This document shows positions 44,784 through 53,094 of a stretch of DNA of 64,000 nt, piece by piece; the stretch's first letter is position 1; each line of letters begins with the position of its first letter. Source of the stretch: Kiritimatiellota bacterium B12222 (GTDB lineage: Bacteria > Verrucomicrobiota > Kiritimatiellia > SS1-B-03-39 > UBA6053). The notes under the pieces were generated by a model. It saw only the letters and a program-made list of their open reading frames with translations. It made no database searches and was not told the DNA's origin. Made by a program: the position numbers and the translations under genes. The stretch is from the NCBI GenBank assembly GCA_029719485.1, contig CP120722.1, forward strand, positions 2,480,001-2,544,000. Direction: 5' to 3'.

Positions 44784-45131
44784 CTAAATTGCAGCTGTAC
44801 CGCGTTCGCCAGTGCGGATACGTACACAGTTTTCTAAAGGCATTACAAAAATTTTGCCGTCGCCAATTTTACCTTCCTCACCACTACGTCCGGCTTTGAT
44901 GATGGCATCAATGGTGGGTTCAACATACTCATCGTTCACCGCAATGCGTAACATGACTTTACGCAGAAGATTTACGGTATATTCGTGTCCATGATAGACT
45001 TCAGTATGGCCTTTTTGTTGTCCAAAACCTTGAACATCACCAATCGTCAATCGAATGACATCTACTTCACTTAGTGCAGTTTTTATGGCCTCTAGTTTAG
45101 AGGGTTGAATAATGGCTTCGATCATTTTCAT
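44784..45131 (-). CDS. glnB: Nitrogen regulatory protein P-II
   Basis: A 115-residue P-II signal protein that senses 2-oxoglutarate/ATP/ADP and glutamine status. The T-loop reads GFGQQKGHTEVYHGHEYTV, with Tyr51 as the uridylylation site. The B-loop GRSGEEGKIGDGKIFV and C-terminal CVRIRTGERG are intact. It resembles ordinary GlnB/GlnK rather than archaeal NifI. It is last in an operon behind draT-draG; P-II proteins control DraT/DraG in Rhodospirillum and Azospirillum. No amtB is present here. Confidence 0.93.
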   Translation of the reverse strand: MKMIEAIIQPSKLEAIKTALSEVDVIRLTIGDVQGFGQQKGHTEVYHGHEYTVNLLRKVMLRIAVNDEYVEPTIDAIIKAGRSGEEGKIGDGKIFVMPLENCVRIRTGERGTAAI

Positions 45132-45160
45132 GGCATTTCCTTTAGTTGAAGGGGGACAAT

Positions 45161-46177
45161 TTAGGAGAAAAGAAGGGGGGAACGGGTGATTTGATCAGCA
45201 AAATCCAATGCGAGGTCGTGCACATAACTTTGGCGGGGCAGGCAGGCCAACCATTCTTTAGGCAAGCCTGAATAGCCATACCGCAAACCTGCGAGACCTC
45301 CACAAACGGCCGCGGTGGTGTCGGTGTCCCCACCCAAGTTTACAGCTTCGAGAATGGTGTCCCTAAAAGTATGGTGTTGTTCGAGGCACCACAATGCAGC
45401 TTCGAGGCAGGAAATAACATAGCCATTGCTTGTAATTTCGTTGCGTGATTTTTTGTAGCAGGCGCCTGAACTAATGGGGATAAGATGTTGCCATTCTTTT
45501 TCGATGTGAAGGCGTCGGGTATTTTGAAAGGCAATGTGGTGGGCCCTTTGTAAGTCTTTTCCTGCAAGCATGGCGGCACATATTTCACCATACCAAATAC
45601 ATGCGAGCTCCGAGCGCCGATGTCCATGGGTAAGCGTACTGGCTTCAGAAAGTACTTGGGCCCGGGTTTCGATGTCGGATTGCCAAAGCCATAGGCCTAC
45701 AGGAAGGATGCGCATAAGCGATCCGTTGCCATTATCAAACAACCCACGACACCCACAAGCGTACCATGGATTCCCACTTAAATGACGAAGAATGGCGCGT
45801 GAAGTTGATTCCCCAATGTCAAATACTCCTCTTCCTGCGCAATGTTTCCCTTTTTCATACCAGGCCGAAAATTCTTGGATGTGATATTCGGGTTGCCAAC
45901 CTTGGGTATCAATAAAGGCCGCAATATGGGCGAGGGCTAATGCACCATCGTCACTCCAATGTCCGGGAGGTTGTGCATGGCATCCCCAACCTCGCATATC
46001 AGTTACTGGATCATGTAGACGTTCCGCACGTGGGGAAAATTCGACCGGTACACCACAAGCATCCCCTAATAATAATCCGAAAATACCCCCGAATATACGG
46101 TCGATAAGCGTTAATTTCTGTTCCTTTTGTTTTAGGAAAGATGCAGGAGGGATTGAGGGAAGTACGAATGCGGGCAT
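45161..46177 (-). CDS. draG: ADP-ribosyl-[dinitrogen reductase] hydrolase
   Basis: Removes ADP-ribose from NifH arginine, reactivating nitrogenase; 338 residues. The dinuclear-metal motifs of the ADP-ribosylglycohydrolase fold are visible: FGLLLGDACGVPVEF, WSDDGALALAHI and EAVNLGGDTDTTAAVCGGLAG. About 25 extra residues precede the domain. It lies seven bases downstream of draT and 29 bases upstream of glnB. The linkage to draT, nifH and P-II argues for DraG rather than a generic ADP-ribosylglycohydrolase. Confidence 0.92.
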   Translation of the reverse strand: MPAFVLPSIPPASFLKQKEQKLTLIDRIFGGIFGLLLGDACGVPVEFSPRAERLHDPVTDMRGWGCHAQPPGHWSDDGALALAHIAAFIDTQGWQPEYHIQEFSAWYEKGKHCAGRGVFDIGESTSRAILRHLSGNPWYACGCRGLFDNGNGSLMRILPVGLWLWQSDIETRAQVLSEASTLTHGHRRSELACIWYGEICAAMLAGKDLQRAHHIAFQNTRRLHIEKEWQHLIPISSGACYKKSRNEITSNGYVISCLEAALWCLEQHHTFRDTILEAVNLGGDTDTTAAVCGGLAGLRYGYSGLPKEWLACLPRQSYVHDLALDFADQITRSPLLFS

Positions 46178-46184
46178 GGTGGGT

Positions 46185-47021
46185 TTAATAGAGCAATTGT
46201 TTAACGCGGTAATGTCCGCCGAGGACTAAATATTCGCGTTCTCCTTGCAATAACTGAGGAGGGAGAATGCCAGGGGCAAGCAGGATTTTTGATAGGGGGA
46301 CCTTTACGCTCCAAACGGTAGACCCAAACTCCCACGCGACTTCACGATTGTCAGAAAAACTACTGACTGCATTAAATTCTACAATCTCACTTTGGTCGTC
46401 TCGGGTGATGATATGCTGTTCAGGATCATAACACCCACGATATAAAGTTAAGTGTTGTTGGTCTGGGTGACGTTGTTTTAACTCGTCTTGACAATAGCAG
46501 TAGAGTAAATCGAGTTGCATGCCTATACCGTAGAGATGTCCACGCAGCCGTTCACTGTAATAGAGTTCATCCTGATCTGGTTCTTTTAGTAAATGCCCAT
46601 GCCATATTGGGCGTAGACCAAAGCATCGTTCTGCCCAGCCTTTAAGTACGGCACCTGAATGACTGTTGCTGTCGTAGCCCCACCCTCTGAGTAAGGAAAT
46701 ATACCCACGCCGGGCCTGTTCTTTAATATGGGGGCGTTTTTCCATGGGTTCATTGGCCCAAAAACGAAACAACGCGTAATTATGAAATATTGTTGCACGT
46801 TCTGCTGGGCTTGGAATTCTACTTAGGGTTTCGAAGAAGCCTGCATGTTCTTGACGAACCCATTCAATTTCTAAATCAATGGGGTCTTGTTGGAATGAAA
46901 TACTTGCGATGTATCGAGCCGGCACACGGCAACGGGTTGGAATTGAGGCGTGTAAATCATACCATAAACGACTGGCATCTGTGGGTTTGTTTGTCTCTGA
47001 AGGAGCGTTTAACTCAGTCAT
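46185..47021 (-). CDS. draT: NAD+-dinitrogen-reductase ADP-D-ribosyltransferase
   Basis: Transfers ADP-ribose from NAD+ to NifH to switch nitrogenase off; 278 residues. Recognisable DraT segments are STQ-like and Arg/Tyr motifs LTLYRGCYD, EFNAVSSFSDNREVAWEFGSTVWSVKVPLSKILLAPGILP and the final GEREYLVLGGHYRVKQLLY with the catalytic Glu region. The start overlaps the GNAT gene by eight bases. Its target Arg114 of NifH is present in this window, so the regulatory circuit is complete. Confidence 0.93.
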   Translation of the reverse strand: MTELNAPSETNKPTDASRLWYDLHASIPTRCRVPARYIASISFQQDPIDLEIEWVRQEHAGFFETLSRIPSPAERATIFHNYALFRFWANEPMEKRPHIKEQARRGYISLLRGWGYDSNSHSGAVLKGWAERCFGLRPIWHGHLLKEPDQDELYYSERLRGHLYGIGMQLDLLYCYCQDELKQRHPDQQHLTLYRGCYDPEQHIITRDDQSEIVEFNAVSSFSDNREVAWEFGSTVWSVKVPLSKILLAPGILPPQLLQGEREYLVLGGHYRVKQLLY

Positions 47022-47496
47022 TGGGCATCTCTACATACCATGCATGCATCGTACTTTTCTGCCAGTGATGGGTTTCATAGAAAGCATGTGCTGAGTGATT
47101 GTCGCCTTCTGCAAGCAAACAGAGGCGTCGAAGATTGTGTGATTCAGCCCATTGATAAAGCGCATGTATGAGAGCTGAACCTAGCCCGCGTCCTCTGAAT
47201 ATCTGATCGATGACCACATCTTCCACCAAACCAACTTCAGCACCCATGCTAGTGCTGATGACGGTCTGACAGCTAAGCATTCCTATCACCACTTCCCCCA
47301 TACCGATAACGAGAACGACAGCATCTTCACGTAAGAGTAAGGCTTCCAGTCCTTTTCTCTGAAGGGTGGGGTTATGCTTAAACCCCTGTTCGATTTTCGC
47401 AAGTTGTCCTAGTAATTCGCAACAGCGATCGATGTCTCGTCGCTGGGCCGTGCGAATGAACCGTAAGGAATGAGAATCACGAGGAGGTATGGGCAT
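47014..47496 (-). CDS. GNAT-family N-acetyltransferase
   Basis: A 160-residue acetyltransferase of the GNAT fold: RTAQRRDIDRCCELLGQLA at the start, VGLVEDVVIDQIFRGRGLGSALIHALYQWA with the acetyl-CoA-binding RGxGxG, then LLAEGDNHSAHAFYETHHW. The substrate is unknown. It sits between ferritin and draT with a 12-base gap and an eight-base overlap, so it is expressed with nitrogenase-regulating genes. Protein acetylation or detoxification are both open possibilities. Confidence 0.85.
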   Translation of the reverse strand: MPIPPRDSHSLRFIRTAQRRDIDRCCELLGQLAKIEQGFKHNPTLQRKGLEALLLREDAVVLVIGMGEVVIGMLSCQTVISTSMGAEVGLVEDVVIDQIFRGRGLGSALIHALYQWAESHNLRRLCLLAEGDNHSAHAFYETHHWQKSTMHAWYVEMPND

Positions 47497-47507
47497 GGAA
47501 CACTACT

Positions 47508-48011
47508 CTAGGCGTCGTTTTCGGATAAGTCTTTGCTGATGTGTCGATCTAAACTATAGATGGCGCCGCTGCATTCAGCTCTTTTACAGAGGGTGACCAT
47601 CTTGTGAGCCCAGGCTTCTTCTTCGACTTGTTCGGTGATAAACCATTGGAGCAAAACTTGCGCGGCATAATCATTGGTTTCGATGGCCGCTGCGTATGCG
47701 GTTTCGATTCCTTTGGTGTTTTCTTCTTCAAGTGCTAGGGCATGTTGGGCGGCAAGTGTAAGACTTGAAAAGGTCGTGACGGGAGCGGGTAAAGCTTCTA
47801 GTTTTGGACAGACGCCTCGGTCGAGAAGGTGGGTTTGTAATTTAAGCATGTGCTCAATTTCTTCTTCGGCTTGTGCATGGAAAAAGCTGGCGAAGCCACT
47901 GTAATCTTGATCGTTACACCAATGAGCGAGTGCCAAATATGAGGCGGATGCAAACCGTTCGTGTTCCGCCTGACTGTTGAGAATGGCATGTAAGGACGTG
48001 GAGATTTTCAT
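47508..48011 (-). CDS. Ferritin
   Basis: A 167-residue non-haem bacterial ferritin. Ferroxidase-centre residues line up with E. coli FtnA: Glu18 in EHERFASASYL, Glu51 and His54 in HAQAEEEIEHM, and later acidic residues including LLQWFITEQVEEEAW. Predicted to store iron as a mineral core in the cytoplasm. It is first gene of an operon with GNAT, draT, draG and glnB and has its own sigma-54 promoter. This links iron storage to nitrogen fixation, which demands much iron. AGGAAATCTGATATG-type leader: the AGGAAA site lies just before the ATG. Confidence 0.9.
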   Translation of the reverse strand: MKISTSLHAILNSQAEHERFASASYLALAHWCNDQDYSGFASFFHAQAEEEIEHMLKLQTHLLDRGVCPKLEALPAPVTTFSSLTLAAQHALALEEENTKGIETAYAAAIETNDYAAQVLLQWFITEQVEEEAWAHKMVTLCKRAECSGAIYSLDRHISKDLSENDA

Positions 48012-48058
48012 ATCAGATTTCCTGGAGGTGAATGGTTTAAAAGGATGCTGTTTGGTTT

Positions 48059-48074
48059 AGCAAAGCCCATGCCA
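48059..48074 (-). promoter_or_regulatory. Sigma-54 promoter of ferritin-GNAT-draT-draG-glnB
   Basis: Minus-strand TGGCATGGGCTTTGCT matches TGGCAC-N5-TTGCW in all but one position. Predicted transcript start near 48048, 37 bases before the ferritin ATG. Confidence 0.85.
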
Positions 48075-48171
48075 CATTCATCCTTTTGCTATGAAACAGA
48101 GGATAAGCTTATAAATACAAAGCTAGCCATGGTTCATCTCTCCATGTTGGCTCTTATCGCGCAAATTTTTT

Positions 48172-48187
48172 TTAACAATATTGTCAG
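48172..48187 (-). promoter_or_regulatory. Candidate activator site (16-bp dyad) upstream of ferritin
   Basis: Plus-strand TTAACAATATTGTCAG, two bases from CTGACAATATTGTCAG. The centre is about 132 bases upstream of the predicted transcript start, as at the other nif promoters. Confidence 0.6.
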
Positions 48188-48355
48188 CTTTACCCTTAAG
48201 CGTGAAATTTTTGTGAAAACCAACAGGCGCCTGATATCTATTTTTTCCTGCGAGGATGAGCCAGATATTAAATCAATCAATAGTGATGGTTGATTGACCT
48301 CTTTTATATAAAGGAATGTGGTGCTACAACATCCACTGAGTTCACCAGCGAAAGC

Positions 48356-49969
48356 TTATTTTTGTTTTTTAAATGTGTCCGGTGCCGGAATATTTAAATT
48401 TTGAATTTTATAGCGAACCATGCGAGCCGTAATGCCGAGTTCCCGTGCGGCACCGGTGACATTTCCATTGTAACGTTTCAGTGCATCGACAATACAATCA
48501 CGTTCCACCACTTCCACGCGATCTTTTAAACTAATGGCTTCTTCAGTTTCGATATGACCAGGGAATTGTAAAGTAGCTGGCAGGTCCTGACCTTTTATGG
48601 TTTCGTTGCCTGTAATTAAAATGGCGTATTCTATACAATTTTCTAATTCACGTACATTGCCGGGCCAATGATAAGCTATAAGCATATTAATAGCAGGGGT
48701 AGAAAGTCGGAGAAGAGGTTTGCCAATTTTTTTACGGTGTTTGTCTACAAAATAATTTGCCAGTAACAAGATATCGCTTTTACGCTTACGTAGCGGCGCA
48801 ACGTGAATGGGGAAGATGTTGATACGATAAAAGAGGTCTGCTCGAAACTTTCCGTTTTTTACGGCAGCCTCAAGATCGACATTGGTGGCCGCTAGTATGC
48901 GAACGTTCACCGTTAATGTTTGATTGCTCCCCACTCGTTCAAACTGTTTTTCCTGAAGCACCCGTAACATCTTCACCTGAATGGCTGGTGAAAAATCACC
49001 AATTTCATCTAAAAACAGTGTGCCACCCTCGGCTTCTTCTAATCGACCTTTGCGTTGATACAGCGCGCCCGTGAAAGCTCCTTTTTCATGTCCAAAGAGT
49101 TCACTTTCGAGCAGGCTTTCACTGAGAGCTGCGCAGTTGACTTTGATGAATGGTTTTTCTTTACGGGGACTTTCTTCATGGATTGCCGTGGCGACCAATT
49201 CCTTACCCGTGCCCGTTTCACCGCGAATCAATACGGTGGTATCACTCACTGCCACTTGTTGGATACGTTGAAACACTTCTCGCATGGCGGAACTATCTCC
49301 GACAATTTTCCCAGAGACTTTGCCGTTTTGTAATGCTTCGCGATGACTTTGTTCTTGAAGCGCCATTTCCTGTTCCAGCAATACCATTCTTTGCATCATC
49401 ACATCTTGCGCAACCATACTGGCGAGGATTTCTAATAGTAAGCGGCCTTCATTCAAGCGAACGGGGTCATCGGCTACTGTATCTACAGACAAGGTTCCTA
49501 CGGTGGTGTCTTCTATTTTGACGGGAACACAAATAAATCCCACGGCAATATTTCCCAATTGTCGACGCTGATGTATTCGATCTTTAAATTTTCGTTCGCG
49601 ACTTAAATTTGAAATCAGGACTGTTTCACCTGTTTTTAAAACTTGCCCTGTAATTCCTTCTCCCGGTTTGTATCTTGCAGGATGTTCCGCTCCACGTTTG
49701 CTGGCACCTAAGGCTTCGACCCTCAATTCTTCTCCATTAGGGGAGAGTAACATGAGGGTGCTGTTTGAAAGTCCGGTTTCTGCTTCTAGTACTGATAAGC
49801 ACTGAGCAAATTTACTTCGTAAAGGTACGCGTTGACCTAAATCTCTTGCCAATCCGGCTAAAGCTTCCATGATTTGCCCGTGACGCTTGGCACAACGTCC
49901 CTCAGGTCCCTCTAAACAAGGAGGAATATTTTTTAGAAAATCTTTGTTACAAAAGTTTTTGGTCTCCAT
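48356..49969 (-). CDS. nifA: NifA-like sigma-54-dependent activator
   Basis: Enhancer-binding protein of 537 residues. A GAF domain spans about 45-190. The AAA+ domain has Walker A GETGTGKE (250-257), the sigma-54 contact GAFTGA (297-302) and Walker B TLFLDE. A Fis-type helix-turn-helix lies at 501-525 (TGAARELGITARMVRYKIQ). The N-terminus before GAF has three cysteines (Cys7, Cys18, Cys26), while the interdomain Cys motif of oxygen-sensitive alphaproteobacterial NifA is absent. The recognition helix differs from canonical NifA (TARMVRYKI against TPRQVAYRI). GGAG precedes ATG 49969. It is probably the activator of the four sigma-54 promoters in this window. Confidence 0.9.
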   Translation of the reverse strand: METKNFCNKDFLKNIPPCLEGPEGRCAKRHGQIMEALAGLARDLGQRVPLRSKFAQCLSVLEAETGLSNSTLMLLSPNGEELRVEALGASKRGAEHPARYKPGEGITGQVLKTGETVLISNLSRERKFKDRIHQRRQLGNIAVGFICVPVKIEDTTVGTLSVDTVADDPVRLNEGRLLLEILASMVAQDVMMQRMVLLEQEMALQEQSHREALQNGKVSGKIVGDSSAMREVFQRIQQVAVSDTTVLIRGETGTGKELVATAIHEESPRKEKPFIKVNCAALSESLLESELFGHEKGAFTGALYQRKGRLEEAEGGTLFLDEIGDFSPAIQVKMLRVLQEKQFERVGSNQTLTVNVRILAATNVDLEAAVKNGKFRADLFYRINIFPIHVAPLRKRKSDILLLANYFVDKHRKKIGKPLLRLSTPAINMLIAYHWPGNVRELENCIEYAILITGNETIKGQDLPATLQFPGHIETEEAISLKDRVEVVERDCIVDALKRYNGNVTGAARELGITARMVRYKIQNLNIPAPDTFKKQK

Positions 49970-50024
49970 AAGCTAGCTCCATAAACTACCATTCGTACTC
50001 TTTTGTGTGGGGAGCAAATAAAAT

Positions 50025-50073
50025 AGGACAATATTTGGTGTGTATGTATTGTTTAGTACAATAATGTTATTGT
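50025..50073 (-). promoter_or_regulatory. Dyad-rich region upstream of nifA
   Basis: TATTGT (50047-50052) and ACAATA (50058-50063) form one inverted repeat. ACAATAA-TG-TTATTGT (50058-50073) forms a second, overlapping one. GGACAATATT (50026-50035) matches half of the nif dyad. They lie 56-104 bases before the nifA start and may control nifA expression; AT-richness weakens the case. Confidence 0.35.
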
Positions 50074-50134
50074 GAAGGTTGGATAATTAACGATTTTTAT
50101 GATTAAACTAGATTTTTGTGAAGGTTCGTATGCA

Positions 50135-50184
50135 CAAAAAATCCCCACAAATACGGATTCTTTAGGAATCTGAATTGTGGGGAT
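50135..50184 (-). terminator. Terminator of pgm
   Basis: ATCCCCACAA (50141-50150) pairs perfectly with TTGTGGGGAT (50175-50184), with an inner GATTC/GAATC stem. On the minus strand it is followed by TTTTTGTG. It lies 60 bases beyond the pgm stop. Confidence 0.88.
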
Positions 50185-50244
50185 AGCGTGTGGGTGAGGA
50201 CTTCGTTGCGTGTATGTCCTCAGCCATATATGTTCATGAGGAAC

Positions 50245-51882
50245 TTAGGCAATTACCTCTGATACCAGTGCTTGGGCTTCGGATTGGATGGCTTTGAGGT
50301 GGTCTTCGCTTTTGAAGCTTTCGGCGTAGATTTTGTAAATGTCTTCGGTGCCAGAGGGGCGGGCTGCGAACCAACCATTTTCAGTCACCACTTTCAGGCC
50401 ACCAATTTTGGCGCCATTGCCCGGAGCTTCGGTGAAGGTGCCGGTTACCGTTTCTCCAGCCAAGGTTTGGGCTTTGAAATCTGCTGCGGTGAGGCTGGCC
50501 AATTTTTTGCGTGCTTCCGCTGAGGCTTCGGCGTTGCTGCGACCATAGTAAGGACGTCCATATTTCTCAGCGAGTTCGTTGTAGCGCTCTCCCGGATCTT
50601 TGCCGGTGTTGGCCGTAATTTCTGCAGCCAAAAGGCTGAGAAGCAGTCCGTCTTTGTCTGTAGTCCAACTTGTTCCATTTTTACGAAGGAAAGAGGCGCC
50701 TGCGCTTTCTTCGCCACCAAATCCAAAGGATCCGTCACAGAGTCCGGGGACAAACCATTTGAATCCGACGGGGACTTCAGCTAATTCGCGTCCAATGCCT
50801 GCGACCACGCGGTCAATCATGGAGCTGGAGACCAAGGTCTTACCTACTTTTGCATTTGCAGGCCATTCGGGTCGATGGGTGAACAAATATTCAATGGCCA
50901 CCGCAAGGTAATGATTTGGATTGAGGAGTCCGGAACTACGGGTGACGATACCATGGCGGTCGGCATCGGGGTCGCATCCGAAGGCAATATCAAAATCATC
51001 TTTCATGGCAATGAGTCCGGCCATGGCGCTGGGGCTGCTACAGTCCATGCGGATTTTTCCATCGGCGTCGATATGCATAAATTGAAAGGAGGGATCCAAG
51101 GCTGGATTTACATTCGTCAAATTGAGGCCGTAGGTTTCCGCGATGGGGGCCCAGTAGTCTAAAGATGCGCCGCCCAGTGGATCGACTCCTAATTTGAGTC
51201 CTGAGTTGGAGATGGCATCCATGTCCAATACCTCTGCCAATCCGGTGATGTAGGGGCTGACGTAATCAAACTCCGTGACCAGATCATCTTTAATCGCGCG
51301 TTCGAAGCTGCGACGTTTGACATCTTCCAAATCGGTTTCGAGCATGGCGTTTGCACGATCCTGAATCCATTGGGTGGCATCAGAGTCTGCAGGACCACCG
51401 TGGGGAGGATTGTATTTGAGCCCACCATCTTCGGGAGGGTTATGAGATGGCGTAATGATTATACCGTCTGCCTGATGCTCATGGGTTTGGTTGTATTCAA
51501 TGATGGCTTTGGAAATAGCAGGGGTGGGGGTAGGGCGTCCGTCTTTTTGAATGCAGATTTGTACACCATTGGCCACCAATACTTCTACAGCTGTGATCCA
51601 TGCCGCTTCAGAAAGCGCATGGGTGTCCATGGCCAAAAACAAGGGGCCGCTATATTTTTGAATTTCACGATATTCGCAGACGGCTTGCACGATGGCCAGA
51701 ATGTGGCTTTCATTAAAGCGGTTGTCATTGGCAGAACCACGATGACCCGAGGTGCCAAAGCTTACACGTTGTTCGGCGATGCTCATTTCGGGATGGCGAA
51801 CATAGTAATTGGCCACCAAGCGGGGGATGTTGGGAATGAGATGGGCGGGGACTGGTTTTCCGGCTAAAGGGTGATGTGACAT
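50245..51882 (-). CDS. pgm: Phosphoglucomutase (alpha-D-glucose-phosphate specific)
   Basis: Interconverts glucose 1-phosphate and glucose 6-phosphate; 545 residues, the size of E. coli Pgm. The N-terminal VSFGTSGHRGSA, active-site phosphoserine Ser146 in TPSHNPPEDGG, metal-binding DPDADRHG and substrate loop GGEESAGASF are intact. RPSGTEDIYKIYAES near the C-terminus binds the phosphate. AAGGAAA before ATG 51882 is a good ribosome site. Single gene with its own terminator. Confidence 0.96.
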   Translation of the reverse strand: MSHHPLAGKPVPAHLIPNIPRLVANYYVRHPEMSIAEQRVSFGTSGHRGSANDNRFNESHILAIVQAVCEYREIQKYSGPLFLAMDTHALSEAAWITAVEVLVANGVQICIQKDGRPTPTPAISKAIIEYNQTHEHQADGIIITPSHNPPEDGGLKYNPPHGGPADSDATQWIQDRANAMLETDLEDVKRRSFERAIKDDLVTEFDYVSPYITGLAEVLDMDAISNSGLKLGVDPLGGASLDYWAPIAETYGLNLTNVNPALDPSFQFMHIDADGKIRMDCSSPSAMAGLIAMKDDFDIAFGCDPDADRHGIVTRSSGLLNPNHYLAVAIEYLFTHRPEWPANAKVGKTLVSSSMIDRVVAGIGRELAEVPVGFKWFVPGLCDGSFGFGGEESAGASFLRKNGTSWTTDKDGLLLSLLAAEITANTGKDPGERYNELAEKYGRPYYGRSNAEASAEARKKLASLTAADFKAQTLAGETVTGTFTEAPGNGAKIGGLKVVTENGWFAARPSGTEDIYKIYAESFKSEDHLKAIQSEAQALVSEVIA

Positions 51883-51962
51883 AACTTTCCTTGGGTAAAT
51901 GATGCAAGAAGCATAGTCACAGAACGTTGATTCACAAGCAGAATTCCGTTAGAGATCGGTGA

Positions 51963-52559
51963 ATGACAGTTCCTTTTACATTTTCGGCGATTGATTTTGA
52001 AACCACGGGGTCTGTGGCGGGATATCCCGTGGATCCTTGGCAGGTGGGGGTGGTGGTTTGTACGAGCGATGCGGAACCTCTCTTTTGGGAGTCGTTGCTT
52101 CAGGTGGGCCCCCGTCCTTTTCATCCCAAAGCTCCTGGACGTCATGCGCAGTTGCGTTCTGAATTGGCGCAGGCTCCACGTATGGAAGAATGCCTGTCTC
52201 CGTTTCGTCAGCTCTGTCAAAACCGTCCGCTGGTGGCGCACAATTGTGCAACAGAAAAAAAATGTCTTCGTGAGTCTTTGCCCATGGAGCGCTTTGGCCC
52301 TTGGATCGATACTTTAAAGTTAAGTCGTGCGGCTTGGCCGACGCTGAGTTCGTATAAGCTGGAAGATGTGTTGTGTGCGCTTGGATTACTGCCGCGGATG
52401 CAAGCGCAGTTTCCTGATCGGATGGCGCATGACGCTTTGTATGATGCCTATGGCTCGGCCCTGATCTTAGAATATTTATTGGCGCAGGAAGCTTGGCAAG
52501 GCGTGTCTTTACGTTTGTTGGAAAATCCTGATCAGCGTTTGTGGCGAAATCGAAAATAA
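51963..52559 (+). CDS. DEDD-family 3'-5' exonuclease (DNA polymerase III epsilon-like)
   Basis: A 198-residue exonuclease domain. Motif I is FSAIDFETTGSVAGYPVDPWQVG, motif II is near LVAHNCATEKKCL, and motif III is MAHDALYDAYGSALIL with His and Asp (DEDDh type). It is a stand-alone domain, not fused to a polymerase or a GIY-YIG domain. It may act in proofreading, repair or RNA turnover. Convergent with the histone-like gene across a strong terminator. Confidence 0.85.
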   Translation: MTVPFTFSAIDFETTGSVAGYPVDPWQVGVVVCTSDAEPLFWESLLQVGPRPFHPKAPGRHAQLRSELAQAPRMEECLSPFRQLCQNRPLVAHNCATEKKCLRESLPMERFGPWIDTLKLSRAAWPTLSSYKLEDVLCALGLLPRMQAQFPDRMAHDALYDAYGSALILEYLLAQEAWQGVSLRLLENPDQRLWRNRK

Positions 52560-52592
52560 GAAAGGTCCGTTGAGGGAGTGTCGGTCTTCGAC

Positions 52593-52626
52593 AAAAAAAA
52601 TCCTACACTCGAAAGTGTAGGATTTT
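52593..52626. terminator. Bidirectional terminator
   Basis: AAAATCCTACACT (52597-52609) and AGTGTAGGATTTT (52614-52626) form a 13-pair stem with loop CGAA. On the minus strand it runs into eight T residues and on the plus strand into TTTT. It ends the exonuclease gene and the convergent histone-like gene. Confidence 0.93.
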
Positions 52627-52647
52627 AAGAGGTATACGTGTTGCCGA

Positions 52648-52998
52648 TTAGGCGAACTGCGCATCCACAATTGCTTCAGCTGCTGACCAATAGCCTGTCG
52701 CATCGCCAGCAAATCCATTTTTCTCGGCCATTAAGTAGGCTTCGAACTGGATGCGCTGATAACGTTCTTCAGCAGAAAGAGTCGCTACTTGTTTCGCCGG
52801 AGCTTTTTTGGCAGTCGCTTTCTTTTTGGCGGGTGCTTTTTTGGCAGCTACTTTTTTAGCCGGAGCTTTTTTAGCAACTGGTTCTTTTTTAACAGGTGCT
52901 TTTTTAGCCGGAGCTTTTTTGGCCGCTGTTTTTTTTGCTGGGGCTTTTTTGGCCGCAGTTGTTGTTTTTTTAGATGTGGTTTTCTTTTTGGCGCTCAT
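52648..52998 (-). CDS. Histone H1-like protein with DUF2934 tail
   Basis: A 116-residue protein. Residues 1-72 are a Lys/Ala/Pro-rich tail with about ten AKKAPAKK-like units, resembling the DNA-binding tails of histone H1 and chlamydial Hc1. Residues 75-116 are a compact domain of DUF2934 type (RYQRIQFEAYLMAEKNGF, then GYWSAAEAIVDAQF). It is predicted to bind and compact the nucleoid. The low-complexity DNA repeat also gives long frames on the opposite strand, which are not genes. AGGACAGGCAC before ATG supports the start. Confidence 0.87.
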   Translation of the reverse strand: MSAKKKTTSKKTTTAAKKAPAKKTAAKKAPAKKAPVKKEPVAKKAPAKKVAAKKAPAKKKATAKKAPAKQVATLSAEERYQRIQFEAYLMAEKNGFAGDATGYWSAAEAIVDAQFA

Positions 52999-53094
52999 GT
53001 GCCTGTCCTTGTTTGTTGATTTTCAATGCACGAATGCATAAGGACACTCTTTCTACTCAAATAATTCTGATGCAAGACAGAAAAGGAACGATTT

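Larger units (their letters stand above)
48012..48355. other. Ferritin-operon control region
   Basis: About 340 bases between the nifA 3' end and ferritin. It holds the sigma-54 promoter (48059-48074) and dyad (48172-48187). The 82-codon plus-strand frame at 48045-48293 spans both and is not a gene. No clear nifA terminator was found. Confidence 0.55.

Noticed and set aside
52789-53041. Plus-strand frames encoding Phe/Ala-rich peptides over the histone-like gene
   Set aside because: They are direct antisense readings of the AKKAPAKK repeats.
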